NCBI GenBank assembly: GCA_036583965.1
Contig: JAZBQD010000030.1
Location: 114,772,048 to 114,836,047 of the forward strand
Direction of reading: 5' to 3'
DNA from: Prunella strophiata
Taxonomy: Eukaryota; Chordata; Aves; Passeriformes; Prunellidae
Length of the DNA stretch: 64,000 nucleotides
The notes under the pieces were generated by a model that saw only the letters and a list, made by a program, of their open reading frames with translations, ran no database searches and was not told the DNA's origin. Position numbers and translations under genes: made by a program. Positions 21,361 to 60,100 of this stretch are shown one piece after another (the stretch's first letter is position 1; the number at the start of each line of letters is the position of its first letter).

Positions 21361-22317
21361 TGAGAAATGCTACTCACTTTCAAAAATTTAAAAGGTTTGT
21401 AAAAACTTTATCAAAATACAACAGCAGGCTGAATAGAGAAAATATTACAGGGCAGGGAGCAAAGGGTTTTTCCCGCCATGTGCTTTGAACCCTTTGCCAC
21501 CCCCCCAGCAAAGCTCTGCCCACCGACTCCTCCTTCACTGTCCAGTGGTGGATATAATTTCCTTAAATCTTGATTGGAGGCCAGGTGCTGCCATAGTAAC
21601 AGTCCCACCCTCTAAATGTCCCAAACCCAAGCCACCCCCTAATAATAGCACAAGGAGCTAAAAACTATAAATATATAACTATAAATAGATAAAGCTTCTC
21701 TTAAGTTTCCATACATACATGATATTGCATTTTAATTGTGAGTCAGCCATGGCATTACTTGTCTGTGAGTCAGCCATGGCATTACTTGTCTATCTCAGCC
21801 CTCATAGCAATCCTGTCATGGCCTGGCCTTCACGGCCAAAGTGGTGAAATATTTGCCTTGAAGTAATTATTAAACTTTGAACATCTCTGGTTTTGGACTT
21901 TGATTCACTTGAATTCTTTCCCTGCTGTTTGCAAAGTTGGGGGCTTACCAACTTTTTAAGCATTTTTAAAAATGTATCCAGTAAATACTGGAATTAATGC
22001 GCAGAGTTAATACTTGTGCCGCTATTTTGGGTATACAGCTAAACGGGTAACACAGAAAGTGCATTTCAAGGGTATTTTCCCCCTTGTCATGGTACAAAAC
22101 ACTGAGCACTTCCAGCATCCTACATCGCTCGAGGTATTAAATTTAGTACTATGGGGGTGGTTGTAAAAGTTTATGCTATTTATTTTTAGCAGCAAAACTT
22201 GAGGGAATGTTTTGCCTAGAAAAATGCCAAATCCAGCTGTTTGGAGGATCCTTCCTGGACACGAGGGGCCTGTCTTGCAGAGCTTCAGCTTGGGGCATGA
22301 AAGACAAATATAATAAT

Positions 22318-22320
<3 letters not shown>

Positions 22321-22361
<41 letters not shown>
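22321..22361. repeat. 41-base poly(T) tract
   Basis: Uninterrupted T run followed by TCTTTTATTTTGTTTTC. Probably a microsatellite; the length is likely to vary between individuals or assemblies. Confidence 0.95.
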
Positions 22362-22384
22362 CTTTTATTTTGTTTTCTACACCA

Positions 22385-22455
22385 CACAATGGCAGGAGGT
22401 GAAACGAGATGATCTTTAAGTTCCCTTCCTACCCAAACCTTTCATGATTCTATAT
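22385..22455 (+). repeat. CR1 3'-tail fragment
   Basis: GATGATCTTTAAGTTCCCTT then CCTACCCAAACCTTTCATGA and ATTCTAT, the CR1 3' terminus. Confidence 0.7.
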
Positions 22456-23957
22456 GGCCAGGTGAGAGCCAGGAATTTGTCCTAAATAAAACACATGAGT
22501 TAAAAAAAGCTTATTTAACCCAAAGCTCTCACTAAAAATCATGATTGCCACCAGATTCTGGAGGCCTCCGAGCTACTTAAGCAGCTCTTCCTGTATTGAA
22601 GTCTGAGGAAGTGAAAAGTTTTCTAAGGCTGTGTTTTTTTTCCTTCAGGATGAGCCTAATCCTGCCCCAACCTAAACCTGCAGTTCCCCTGTGGGACTCT
22701 GGCCATTTTGCAGATTTGGTTGCCATGGCTGTTTTTTGTTGTGCCTCAGAGCTGCCTGCACACTTGGCACGGTGAATTCTCTCTGGAAACTGAGCCACAC
22801 AGGAAAAAAAATGCAGAGAGAGGTAGATAGATGTCTTCCCTCCACAGCCCCTGGTTCCCTGGGACCAGGGACAGGCAGGGGCAGGAGGTGGAAATGGGGA
22901 TGCAAACTTGAGTGTGTCCTGGTCCCTCCATCAGGGTGACCCCAGGGCACAGCTGGCTTTGCTTTCTTCACCCTTCCTGGCTGCCTTGTGCTGCTGCTTC
23001 CCTTGTCCTCGCTGTGGTGATCCTTCATCCCTCAGGGAGTTAGCTCAGCTCACTCAGCTGGAGTATTTCCTTTATATATCCATGCAGACGTATTTACTTT
23101 GCTGCGCTGCTTACCGTGGTGGTGTCAGCTCTCCAGCATTGTTTTCCTGATCCAAGTGACCTCACTCCCTTGGCACAGGCAGGAGGAGAGGGAAGGAGAG
23201 GCTGCAGTGGGAGAGGCTGGGGTGGCACCAATGGGGAGCTGCCCCAGGCCAGGGCAGCTCAGCCCCCGGTGCACCCGCAGTCGCTGAACCTGCAGCTTGC
23301 GCATCCCCAGCTGAACGGGGGCCAGCAGCTGGCAGAGATCCGTGCCCTGGCCAGGCTGGCTCAGAGCAGCTCTGGGGGCACTCAGCATGGGCAGAGAGAC
23401 TCCAGCCTTGGGTTCATGCAGAGAGCACAAGAGTTGGGCTCAGCCCACAGGGGTTTGGGGCCACACAGCCTGGCTGTGAGTGAGTTTGGGAGCTGAGTAA
23501 AGGATGGCAGGGTGAATCCTAGGAGGGAATTGAAGTTGAGAGGAGAAAGTTTCAAGTTGGGAGGAGGAAGTTACAAGTTTTAGCTTATTCTCCAATCTCT
23601 TCTTTTGATTTTTTATCCCGTAACAAGTCTGAAAAAAACCCCTGATACTCATAAACAGCTCAGACTGCTAGGGTCAGAAACACACAGCTCTCAGTGGTGT
23701 GGGAACTGCACAGCCTTCTCTTTTCTATCTCCTGTGAGAATTATTTTTTTTTTCTTCTCCTGCCTAACTGCAAGAGGAAGAAGGAACCTTGTCCTTTAGT
23801 CCAACACCAAGTGATGGGAGCTCCTCTCCAGGGCTGGGAGTTGTGAATTTGAACCTCCACAGTGACACTGGGCTTGGGTCTGTAGTGCTTGGGAAGGTGC
23901 TGGGTGGTTCTTAATTCCCAGCTCTAAGAAGGGCAGGAGTTCATTTCCTCCCAGGGT

Positions 23958-24075
23958 GGTCTGGGTTGGAAGGGACCTCAGAGCTCATCCAGATCCAGCT
24001 CCTTGCTCTGTTGAGGGACACCCTCCACCTAGACCAGGTTGTTCCAAACCCTGTGCAACCTGGCCCTGAATTAAG
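23958..24075 (-). repeat. CR1 3'-end fragment, continuing into a duplicated segment
   Basis: Plus-strand text GGTTGGAAGGGACCTCAGAG is the reverse complement of the CR1 tail. It overlaps the left end of the 280-bp duplicated segment. Confidence 0.7.
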
Positions 24076-24288
24076 ACACTCTGGGCAAGGACCATGTCTT
24101 TGATCTAAAGAAACTTGGGTGCCTGTGTCAGTTTTCCTGAATCCCAGTGTTGGGAAGCAAAGATACAGAGGAGCACAGAGAAAACCAACAGCACTGGAGC
24201 TTAATTAAAAAAGAATACACTGTGTGAAGCAGTGAGCTTTGCTGTTTGTGCTGGAGAGCAGAGATCTGATTGTAGTTGCACCTTTCCT
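24009..24288 (+). repeat. Direct duplication, copy 1 (about 280 bp)
   Basis: Begins TGTTGAGGGACACCCTCCAC and ends GCACCTTTCCT. Near-identical to 25671-25949, with only scattered substitutions and small indels. Confidence 0.9.
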
Positions 24289-25670
24289 GCTGTAGTTTGA
24301 GGTGAGCAGATAAGGCACTGTCTTATTAAAATACTCCACCCAGCTGAGATTGAATATTTAGGTGTCTTGCATCACACTTGAGAATAAACTGCTAAGGATT
24401 TTATGTTTTCTTACAGAGTTCTGTTCATAAAGCAGCCAAGGAGCTGAGTGTAACCCCCAGGTGTGTGCCCAGGGTAAGTTTGGGGAGGTCAGTGGCTCCT
24501 GTCCCTGGGAAGGGACAGAGGAAGGGCCAGCACCTGAGTAGCCTCATGTCACTGCTCACTGTGTTTGGAGCCTCCCTGTGCCCTGTGCAGGAATCAGGGT
24601 GGGGAAGGCTCTCAGGACTGTGGGGTTTGCCTCCCTCACTTGCTTTTCTCTGCTCCACAGGCCCTGCTCGTGAGGAAGAGTTCCCTGGTTTGTTGGTGAG
24701 CCCCAGCTGCCTTCCTGCAGTGAGGAGAAAGGTCTCTGGGCTGATGCTCCTGCCTGCTGGCTTTGTCCTGACATCCTTGGGGAGGGATAAGCTCTGGGAA
24801 TCTCCTTGTCTTCACTCTGTCCTTGCCTCCTCTCCTCCTGGATACATGGAGTGATTAACTAGTTTCTTCTTTCCTGTGCTCACTTCATATAAGGATCTAA
24901 CAACAGACCCTCCTCTGAAATGCCCCTAATCTTCATTTTAAAACATCTTTTAAACAAGCATCTTCTCTTTTACCAAAGCAGGCAATGGTTGCAGAAGGTA
25001 AATGACATCCCACGATTTGGAATCTTTAAGGATTTCACATGTTGCTTCTAAAAATCCTGGGGGTGTGATAATCCTCACAGAGTAAATATCTACCTTGTGA
25101 ATGACTTTAGATCTTTAGAGAACAAATTTTATGACTGCTGGATTATGGCAAAAATAAAAGGGAATGTTGCCTCTTGGGACCTTCATTTTTAAAGTGAGGT
25201 CCTGTTGGGCAGCAGAAATGCCTCCATGACATTTTTGAGTGTCAGTGTAAAATAAAACAGAGGCTGCCATGGCTACATCTGAGCCTCCTAAACTGACACT
25301 GCCACCACAAGTTCTTCCCAAGCCACATTCCTAAATAAAAGTTGCTAGGATACCATAGTGGGATGCACAAATAACACTGAGCTTCAAAACAAATGTGTGA
25401 AACCTAATCTTCACTCACATTTTGCTATAAAATGATTGAATATTATTTGACAACAGCAGACATGGCTTGTTCTGTTTACTGCTCCCACAGAAAGCTTTGT
25501 CCTGTATGTGATGAATTCTTTCATCTTACAGTAGTACCAGAATGTGTTACTTCTGGGAAGAAAAGGAGGTGACTCCTGGAGTGAGTTGCCATCATGGTGA
25601 GTCCCTTGACGTGGCCACAGTGTCACTGGCTCTTCAGGCTGGGCTGATCAGCAGTGTGGGCTTAGGGCAG
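24289..25670. other. Noncoding spacer between duplicated segments
   Basis: No gene, RNA or repeat family is recognised in this 1.4 kb. Confidence 0.6.
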
Positions 25671-25949
25671 TGTTGAGGGACACCCTCCACCTAGACCAGG
25701 TTGTTCCAAGCCCTGTCCAACCTGGCCCTGAATTAAGACACTCTGGGCAAGGACCATGTCTTTGATCTAAAGAAACTTGGATGCCTGCATCAGTTTTCCT
25801 GAATCCCAGTGTTAGGAAGCAAAGGTACAGGAGGAACACAGAGGAAACCAACAGCACTGGAGCTTAATTTAAAAAATACACTGTGTGAAGCAGTGAGCTT
25901 TGCTGTTTGTGCTGGAGTGCAGAGATCTGGTTGTGCTTGCACCTTTCCT
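25671..25949 (+). repeat. Direct duplication, copy 2 (about 280 bp)
   Basis: Partner of 24009-24288 in the same orientation, about 1.66 kb away. The left part is a CR1-tail fragment on the minus strand. Confidence 0.9.
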
Positions 25950-25959
25950 TTCTTCAGGG

Positions 25960-26200
25960 CCTTAAGATGAAGGAGAGCAGGGCTGAATGGGAGATTGGGA
26001 ATTGGGAATTGTTCCCTGGCAGGGTGGGTAGGCCCTGGCACAGGGTGCCCAGAGCAGTGGCACCTGGCAGTGCCCAAGGCCAGGCTGGACACTGGGGCTG
26101 GGAGCAGCCTGGCACAGTGGAAGGTGTCCCTGCCATGGCAGGGGTGGCACTGGATGAGATTTAAGGTCTCTCCCAACAGAAAGCATTCTATGATAATTTG
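25960..26200 (+). repeat. CR1 3'-end copy
   Basis: Contains TTGTTCCCTGGCAGGGTGGG, AGTGGAAGGTGTCCCTGCCA and the tail ATTCTATGATAATT. Confidence 0.85.
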
Positions 26201-27655
26201 CATGATACCCCTTATTTATCATACTGTTGATTACATAAACTAATTATTATTTCTTGCAAAAGTGCAGATCCTGATTTTTAGATATAAAGAGAATATTCAC
26301 AAGCTGATTAATGAACAGTTTTTAACTGAAAAAAAAAAAAGTACCTGGGATGGGACAGAATTTATTTCTCTGTTTAGAAGCAACAGGATGAGCTGCTCCT
26401 GTCCTGCAGAGCTTTTGCCTCTCACTACTAGAACATTTGTAGGGAAGCTTCTGTCCCCTGTTCTCACCTGGGATGGCTGGAGTTCCCTTCCATTGGCTGC
26501 CTGCAGGGTCATCAGTGGGGCGGAATGTTGGGACAGGGACATTTTAACCAGGGGCTGCCAATCTTTGCTCTCTTTGTGCCTCTGAGCTCCTGAGTCCTGC
26601 TCTCCTCAGCCTGGTACACATAGCACACAGTGAGTAGGGGCTCTCTTGGGTTTAAAATCATCCTGGTTTAAAGTTTTAATTTTTTAAAAATTAAATTATT
26701 TAACATTTAAAAGTTAAAAGTTTTAATTTTTTTTTTTTTAGAAAATCATGTTGTGTATAGTTCAACTTATTATTGATAAAATTTGCCTTAAAAATACTGT
26801 TTTGTGGCCACTGGCTCTGGACACCACTGGCATTGCTCATTTAACTTCAAGGAGACAGCTGCCTGCTGTGTGATCAATGTTTTTCTACCTTACTATTATA
26901 TTACTGTCTTTATCTAATTCACCCCTTTGTTGTATCCCTCATTCTTTTATCTTCTCTTCTTGCTTGAGTTGTAATATGAAAGAGTTGAGCATCATATGGT
27001 TTCCCAAACATCTATACCATAACTGATAATTTTTAGCCTAACCTGAGCTTTTTTATTGCAAGCAGTAATGGACTTTTGTAATTAAATCATGTCTGTAGCT
27101 TTGCAATATCTACATTTGCCCTAACACTGGATTAGAAACCTGTTGGTCTCCCCCAGCATGAAACTGCCATTAAATATTAGCTCTGGTGTGTTTAGTTGAT
27201 AGCAAACAACTCAGTGTTAATTTTCTGTGTTTTATCTTTCTACCCACATTTATTTTGATTTTATTCTGCCAGGATATAAATTTTGCCTAATGCAGATATT
27301 TTGCCTCATCAGGGCTGCTTTAGTCAAGTCAAGCTGTAGCAGCGGATGTGAGGGCAAGGCACATCCCTGCCTTATCTGAAAATCTGCTTTGGATCATTTT
27401 TGCTTTTCCCTTAGAAATCTCCTGGATTTGTTTTGGTTTTTTCCCCTTTTCTAAGATATATTTTGTGTTGTCATCCCCTCTTGCCCTCGTGCACAGGGGG
27501 CTCTGAGCTCCCCTGGGGCCCTGGCCACGTGCGGGTCAGTGACCGGCGGTGTGAAGAGGGTGACCCTGCTGTGTGATGTGTGTGCTGGGGTGACATCAGG
27601 GGCACTCATGGTTCTTTTTGTCCTGAACTCTTCTCTGGGCTCTGTTCCTCCCCCC
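26201..27655. other. Noncoding stretch, A/T-rich
   Basis: No coding homology or recognised repeat; several T/A runs around 26660-26740. Confidence 0.6.
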
Positions 27656-27659
27656 AGCA

Positions 27660-28080
27660 GTGGGAGAATGGGAACTGGTCCCTACAGCCAGGCTGGCAGA
27701 GCTGGGGGTGCTCACCTGGAGAGGAGCAGCTCCAGGGAGAGCTCAGAGCCCCTGGCAGGGCCTGAAGGGGCTCCAGGAGAGCTGCAGAGGGACTGGGGAC
27801 AAGGATGGAGGGACAGGACCCAGGGAATGGCTTCAAAATAGGATTTGATGGGAGATTGGGAATGAGGAATTGTTCCCTGGCAGGGTGGGCAGGGCTGGCA
27901 CAGGGTGCCCAGAGCAGCTGGGGCTGCCCCTGGATCCCTGGCAGTGCCCAAGGCCAGGCTGGACACTGGGGCTGGGAGCAGCCTGGCACAGTGGGAGGTG
28001 TCCCTGTCCATGGTAGGCAGGTAGGAATGGGATGAGCTTAAACGTCCCTCCCAACCCAACCCAAACTATGATTTTAGCTC
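27660..28080 (+). repeat. CR1 3' region, long copy
   Basis: Starts AGGCTGGCAGAGCTGGGGGT and runs through the CR1 3' UTR to the CCCAACCCAAACTATGATTT tail. One of four closely similar long copies in the window (others about 47880, 50800 and 63165). Confidence 0.85.
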
Positions 28081-28559
28081 CAAATGAGGACATACATAAT
28101 TACTTCATAAGTTATGTCCTTAATTTCTTTCTTTCTTTACTGTTTTCTGAATTCTGGTGGATTTTGTCAGTGCAAGTGACCTGTTCCATCAGTAAATATC
28201 TGGGAGCATATGTTTCCAGCAGTAAGTCTCAGGGAGCAGAGGCTTCCAGAGCTGCTCAGAGAACACGCTGTACTTTTGCGTGAGCCCCACGTGCGTCAGC
28301 TGGGTGTGCACACCCAGGGGATGACGTGGTCACCCGTGCTCCCACTGGCCAGCAGAATGCCCATCTGTTTTCCCAAACCTCACAGGAATGGGGGAGTGCA
28401 CTAGATACCCCACTCTACCTTGTCTGAGTGAGCTCCTTTATTAATTCCATCTTATTGCTAGCCTCGTGGTTCTCTCCAAGGAAAGCCAGAGCTGGAAGTT
28501 ACTTCCTTGTCTCATTGCTTGGAGCCTTTCCTTTCCATGAGGTGTTCAGAGCTCTTCAG

Positions 28560-28830
28560 GCATTGCCTCTAAAATCTCTTGAGTGGCCCCATCCAGCTCC
28601 AAACCCTCTGGGTTCATCAGAAGGGCTTTGACCTTTGCAAGTTTGGATTTTCCAAGGAATTGTTGCTCAGAGAGGCTGTGGACTCCCCATCCCTGTGCAA
28701 GGCCAGGTTGGACGTTGGGGCTTGGAGCAGCCTGGGACAGTGGAAGGTGTCCCCTGCCATGGCAGGGGTGGGAATGGATGGTCCTTAAGGTCCCTTCCAA
28801 CCCAAACCATCCTGGAAGTCTGTGATTCTC
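28560..28830 (+). repeat. CR1 3'-end copy
   Basis: AGTGGAAGGTGTCCCCTGCC, then AAGGTCCCTTCCAACCCAAA and the tail TGTGATTCTCTA. Confidence 0.8.
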
Positions 28831-29075
28831 TAGGCTGCAAATCCCAGCCTGGTCACTCAGCAGGGTTTTCCCTCTATCCCAGATTTCTGTATAAGTGGGA
28901 GCAGTTTCCAGTCAGACACAGGATGGTTTTCCTGACAGGTTCCTGCCGTGCTCTGGGTCAGCTCAGCCTGGGAGGTTTAGTGTGTATCACTGATGAAGTT
29001 TAGCATGTCTCTGATGAAGTTCTCCAGCACTTCATGATGCCTGAAGCTCTTGCTTTGCCCACCTTCCCCAGCTAA

Positions 29076-55572
<26,497 letters not shown>

Positions 55573-55775
55573 AGCTGGGCTCTGGCACGGCCTGGCACGG
55601 CCTGGCACGGGCTCTGCCCTTCGCCTGCCCCTCACGGTTCAAGGTTCAAATCCCAGGGAAGCCACCAATGGGAATTTTGGGGCCGTTCTCAGAGGGTGCA
55701 GCAATGGCTTCTGTAAGTGCTCCCTAATTTTAATTGCAGAGGAAATAAAGACTGGGAGGGTGAAATCACTGCCCA
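55573..55775 (+). terminator. GART: GART 3' UTR and polyadenylation signal
   Basis: After the stop, a triple GGCCTGGCACGG-type repeat, then AATAAA at 55744-55749 (AGGAAATAAAGACTGGG) with a G/T-rich stretch downstream. A second signal lies at 56948-56953 in a duplicated block, and a third at about 56803 (CCTAATAAATTAAAAAAAAA). Which one is used cannot be told from sequence. Confidence 0.6.
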
Positions 55776-55811
55776 TGCAGGGAATCAATATCACATTATT
55801 GATCACTGCCA
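55736..55811 (+). repeat. 76-bp direct repeat, copy 1 (contains AATAAA)
   Basis: Starts GCAGAGGAAATAAAGACTGG and ends TTATTGATCACTGCCA. Differs from 56940-57015 by one base. Confidence 0.95.
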
Positions 55812-56939
55812 TCACTTTTTGACATGGCCTGTCTCGGCAGAGGGATTAACTCACACTTGGCTTCCTTGGCCAACATTTTGGTTCTCTCAATCGCTTTCCT
55901 AACAACCCCAGTCCAGCCAGGTGGATCTGAGCAGCCCTGGGGTGCACTGGAGACAGCACTGGAGACCTTTCATACAAAGTCACAAGCAATGGACTGGCAG
56001 CTGGGAAGTGTACAAGCCTTTTCCACATGGCCTGTCTCAGCAGAGGGATTAACTCACACTTGTGCTAGCTGGGGAGGATGTGGAAGTGCTGGTGACTATC
56101 CAGCCATCAGGGACCCTCCTTGTGCTGGGAAGTGTTGCTGAGGGAAACTGCAATGGAAGAGACAAAGGCAGAAACCCCCTCTCTAAAAACCTCATCAAAC
56201 CTGGAAAAACTGGCCTCCCCAAACACCAGTTACTGGATTTTTCTCCTTTTGCTTCCTGCTTTGATGGTGGTGGATCTCATCTGGCCCAGACCCTTGACAC
56301 ACCCTGTGATTTCCAAATCTGAACCTGCTGTCCATCAGATGTCACCAGGATTCAGTGCCTGCTGCCCCTTCTTTCCTCAGCATCCCCACGTGAATTCCCA
56401 CCAAGTCCCCTCAGATTCGGGGTTTTATTTTATTACATGAGTAGAACAAAACATGTCCTTGGCTTGTGAAACATTCCTCAGGAATTCTGAAGTGCCTTTA
56501 TTCTTGAATCACTGTTTTCACCTGGAATAACACCGAGGGACGCCCAGGAATTACAAACATTTGGAAAACAATTGGGGTTTTTGTGCAGCTCAACACTTGT
56601 GGTTTTCTTTTAATATTTTCATATAGTTATGAAACCATTTTAATGTTCTTATTGAAAGGATCAGGTTTCCCACACACAAAGCAGATGAGGTGGTTTGGAG
56701 CTCCCCTTTAACACAGAGAAAGCTGATTTTATTCTGGGCTCTGATGTCCTGATGGTACTCCCATGTTGGCATGTTCTCCTTTGGGATTTGAAATTAAGCC
56801 TAATAAATTAAAAAAAAAAGTCTATCTACAAGTATTTCCTTGGAATTGATTCCCAGGGCTGCAGGGGGAGGAGGGAAGGGGCTGTACATGGTGTGGGGGC
56901 CGTGGGTCAGCGAGGAGGTCACAGCTCCAGCCAGGGAAG
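55776..56939. other. Region downstream of GART without recognised gene
   Basis: Contains two 38-bp direct repeats (55822-55859 and 56025-56062, one mismatch) and an AATAAA followed by an A run at 56803-56819. No protein homology is recognised. Confidence 0.6.
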
Positions 56940-57015
56940 GCAGAGGAAATAAAGACTGGGAGGGTGAAATCAGTGCCCATGCAGGGAATCAATATCACAT
57001 TATTGATCACTGCCA
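56940..57015 (+). repeat. 76-bp direct repeat, copy 2 (contains AATAAA)
   Basis: Partner of 55736-55811, same strand, 1204 bp apart. Confidence 0.95.
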
Positions 57016-57129
57016 GAGAGGCCAGCAGAGAGATCTGTCCCAAATCCAACACCCATCTCCATCACAGGCACCTTGATCCAGATTCTGATATTTTGCCACG
57101 TGAGCCTGAAGTGAGATGGGATTTCAGAG

Positions 57130-57186
57130 TCACACAAGGATTGGGTTCGGAGGGACCTCAGAGCCCACCCAGTGTCACCCCTGCCA
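57130..57186 (-). repeat. CR1 3'-tail fragment at the edge of the minisatellite
   Basis: GGTTCGGAGGGACCTCAGAG followed by a variant of CACCCCTGCCATGG, the reverse complement of a CR1 tail. It joins the tandem array without a break. Confidence 0.55.
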
Positions 57187-60100
57187 TGGACCTGCCCGGA
57201 GCCCCTCAGGGACCCGACCGGAGCCCCTCAGGGATCTCCCCAGAGCCCCTCAGGGCACAGAGCCCCTCAGGGACCTCCCCAGAGCCCCTCAGAGACCTCC
57301 CCAGAGCCCCTCAGGGCACAGAGCCCCTCAGGGACCTCCCCAGAGCCCCTCAGAGACCTCCCCAGAGCCCCCTCAGGCACAGAGCCCCTCAGGATCTCCC
57401 CAGAGCCCCCTCAGGCACAGAGCCCCTCAGGATCTCCCGAGAGCCCCTCAAGGACCTCCCCAGAGCCCCTCAGGGATCTCCCCAGAGCCCCTCAGGGATC
57501 TCCCCAGAGCCCCTTAAGGACCTGCCCAGAGCCCCTCAGGGACCTGCCCGGAGCCCCTCAGGGCACAGAGCCCCTCAGGGAACCCCCCAGAGCCCCTCAG
57601 GAACCTCCCCAGAGCCCCTCAGGGTCCGACCCGGAGCCCCTCAGGAACCTCCCCAGAGCCCCTCAGGGAACCACCCGGAGCCCTTCAGGGAACCACCCAG
57701 AGCCTCTCAGGGACCGGCCCAGAGCCCCTCAGGGCACAGAGCCCCTCAGGGACCTCCCCAGAGCCCCTCAGGGACCTGCCCAGAGCCCCTCAGTGACCTG
57801 CCCGGAGCCCCTCAGGGAACCACCCAGAGCCCCTCAGGGACCTGCCCGGAGCCCCTCAGGGACCCGACCGGAGCCCCTCAGGGACCCGACCGGAGCCCCT
57901 CAGGGACCTCCCCAGAGCCCCTCAGGAACCTCCCCAGAGCCCCCTCAGGCACAGAGCCCCTCAGGGATCTCCCCAGAGCCCCTCAGGGACCTCCCCAGAG
58001 CCCCTCAGGGACCTGCCCAGAGCCCCTCAGGGATCTGCCCAGAGCCCCTCAGGGCACAGAGCCCCTCAGGGATCTGCCCAGAGCCCCTCAGGGCACAGAG
58101 CCCCTCAGGGACCCGCCCGGAGCCCCTCAGGGACCTGCCCAGAGCCCCTCAGGGACCTGCCCAGAGCCCCTCAGGGACCTCCCCAGAGCCCCTCAGGGAC
58201 CCGACCGGAGCCCCTCAGGGACCTGCCCAGAGCCCCTCAGGGTCCGACCCGGAGCCCCTCAGGGCACAGAGCCCCTCAGGGTCCGACCCGGAGCCCCTCA
58301 GGGCACAGAGCCCCTCAGGGCACAGAGCCCCTCAGGGCACAGAGCCCCTCAGGATCTCCCCAGAGCCCCTCAGGATCTCCCCAGAGCCCCTCAGGATCTC
58401 CCCAGAGCCCCTCAGGATCTCCCCAGAGCCCCTCAGGAACCTCCCCAGAGCCCCTCAGGGCACAGAGCCCCTCAGGAACCTCCCCAGAGCCCCTCAGGGA
58501 TCTCCCCAGAGCCCCTCAGAGACCTCCCCAGAGCCCCTCAGGGATCTCCCCAGAGCCCCCTCAGGCACAGAGCCCCTCAGGGATCTGCCCAGAGCCCCTC
58601 AGGGTCCGACCCGGAGCCCCTCAGGGACCTGCCCAGAGCCCCTCAGGGATCTGCCCAGAGCCCCTCAGGGAACCACCCAGAGCCCCTCAGAGACCTCCCC
58701 AGAGCCCCTCAGGAACCTCCCCAGAGCCCCTCAGGGAACCACCCAGAGCCCCTCAGGAACCTCCCCAGAGCCCCTCAGGGTCCGACCCGGAGCCCCTCAG
58801 GGAACCACCCAGAGCCCCTCAGGGCACAGAGCCCCTCAGGGACCTGCCCAGAGCCCCTCAGGGATCTCCCCAGAGCCCCTCAGGGATCTGCCCAGAGCCC
58901 CTCAGGGAACCACCCAGAGCCCCTCAGGATCTCCCCAGAGCCCCTCAGAGACCTCCCCAGAGCCCCTCAGGATCTCCCCAGAGCCCCTCAGGGACCTGCC
59001 CAGAGCCCCCTCAGGCACAGAGCCCCTCAGGGAACCACCCAGAGCCCCTCAGAGACCTCCCCAGAGCCCCTCAGGGATCTGCCCAGAGCCCCTCAGGATC
59101 TCCCCAGAGCCCCCTCAGGCACAGAGCCCCTCAGGGATCTCCCCAGAGCCCCTCAGGGCACAGAGCCCCTCAGGGACCCGCCCGGAGCCCCTCAGGGCAC
59201 AGAGCCCCTCAGGGACCTGCCCAGAGCCCCTCAGGGACCTGCCCAGAGCCCCTCAGGGCACAGAGCCCCTCAGGGCACAGAGCCCCTCAGGGACCTGCCC
59301 AGAGCCCCTCAGGGACCTGCCCAGAGCCCCTCAGGGCACAGAGCCCCTCAGGGCACAGAGCCCCTCAGGGCACAGAGCCCCTCAGGGACCTGCCCAGAGC
59401 CCCTCAGGGACCTGCCCAGAGCCCCTCAGGGACCTGCCCAGAGCCCCTCAGGGCACAGAGCCCCTCAGGGACCTGCCCAGAGCCCCTCAGGGCACAGAGC
59501 CCCTCAGGGCACAGAGCCCCTCAGGGACCTGCCCAGAGCCCCTCAGGGCACAGAGCCCCTCAGGGCACAGAGCCCCTCAGGGCACAGAGCCCCTCAGGGC
59601 ACAGAGCCCCTCAGGGACCTGCCCAGAGCCCCTCAGGGCACAGAGCCCCTCAGGGACCTGCCCAGAGCCCCTCAGGGCACAGAGCCCCTCAGGGACCTGC
59701 CCGGAGCCCCTCAGGGACCTGCCCAGAGCCCCTCAGGGACCCGCCCGGAGCCCCTCAGGGATCTCCCCAGAGCCCCTCAGGGCACAGAGCCCCTCAGGGA
59801 CCTGCCCAGAGCCCCTCAGGGACCTGCCCGGAGCCCCTCAGGGACCTGCCCAGAGCCCCTCAGGGACCTGCCCAGAGCCCCTCAGGGCACAGAGCCCCTC
59901 AGGGACCTGCCCAGAGCCCCTCAGGGCACAGAGCCCCTCAGGGACCTGCCCAGAGCCCCTCAGGGCACAGAGCCCCTCAGGGCACAGAGCCCCTCAGGGA
60001 CCTGCCCAGAGCCCCTCAGGGACCTGCCCAGAGCCCCTCAGGGCACAGAGCCCCTCAGGGACCTGCCCAGAGCCCCTCAGGGACCTGCCCAGAGCCCCTC

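Larger units (their letters stand above)
21361..23940. other. Noncoding stretch, probable GART 5' intron
   Basis: No exon is recognised. It contains a perfect 27-bp tandem duplication (21738-21764 and 21765-21791), a short dispersed repeat at 22075-22121, a 41-base T run at 22321-22361, and a CR1 tail fragment at about 22385-22455. Confidence 0.6.

Noticed and set aside
20985..21363. Proline/serine-rich frame over the 21-kb minisatellite
   Set aside because: Low-complexity repeats of about 15-20 bp. No homology.
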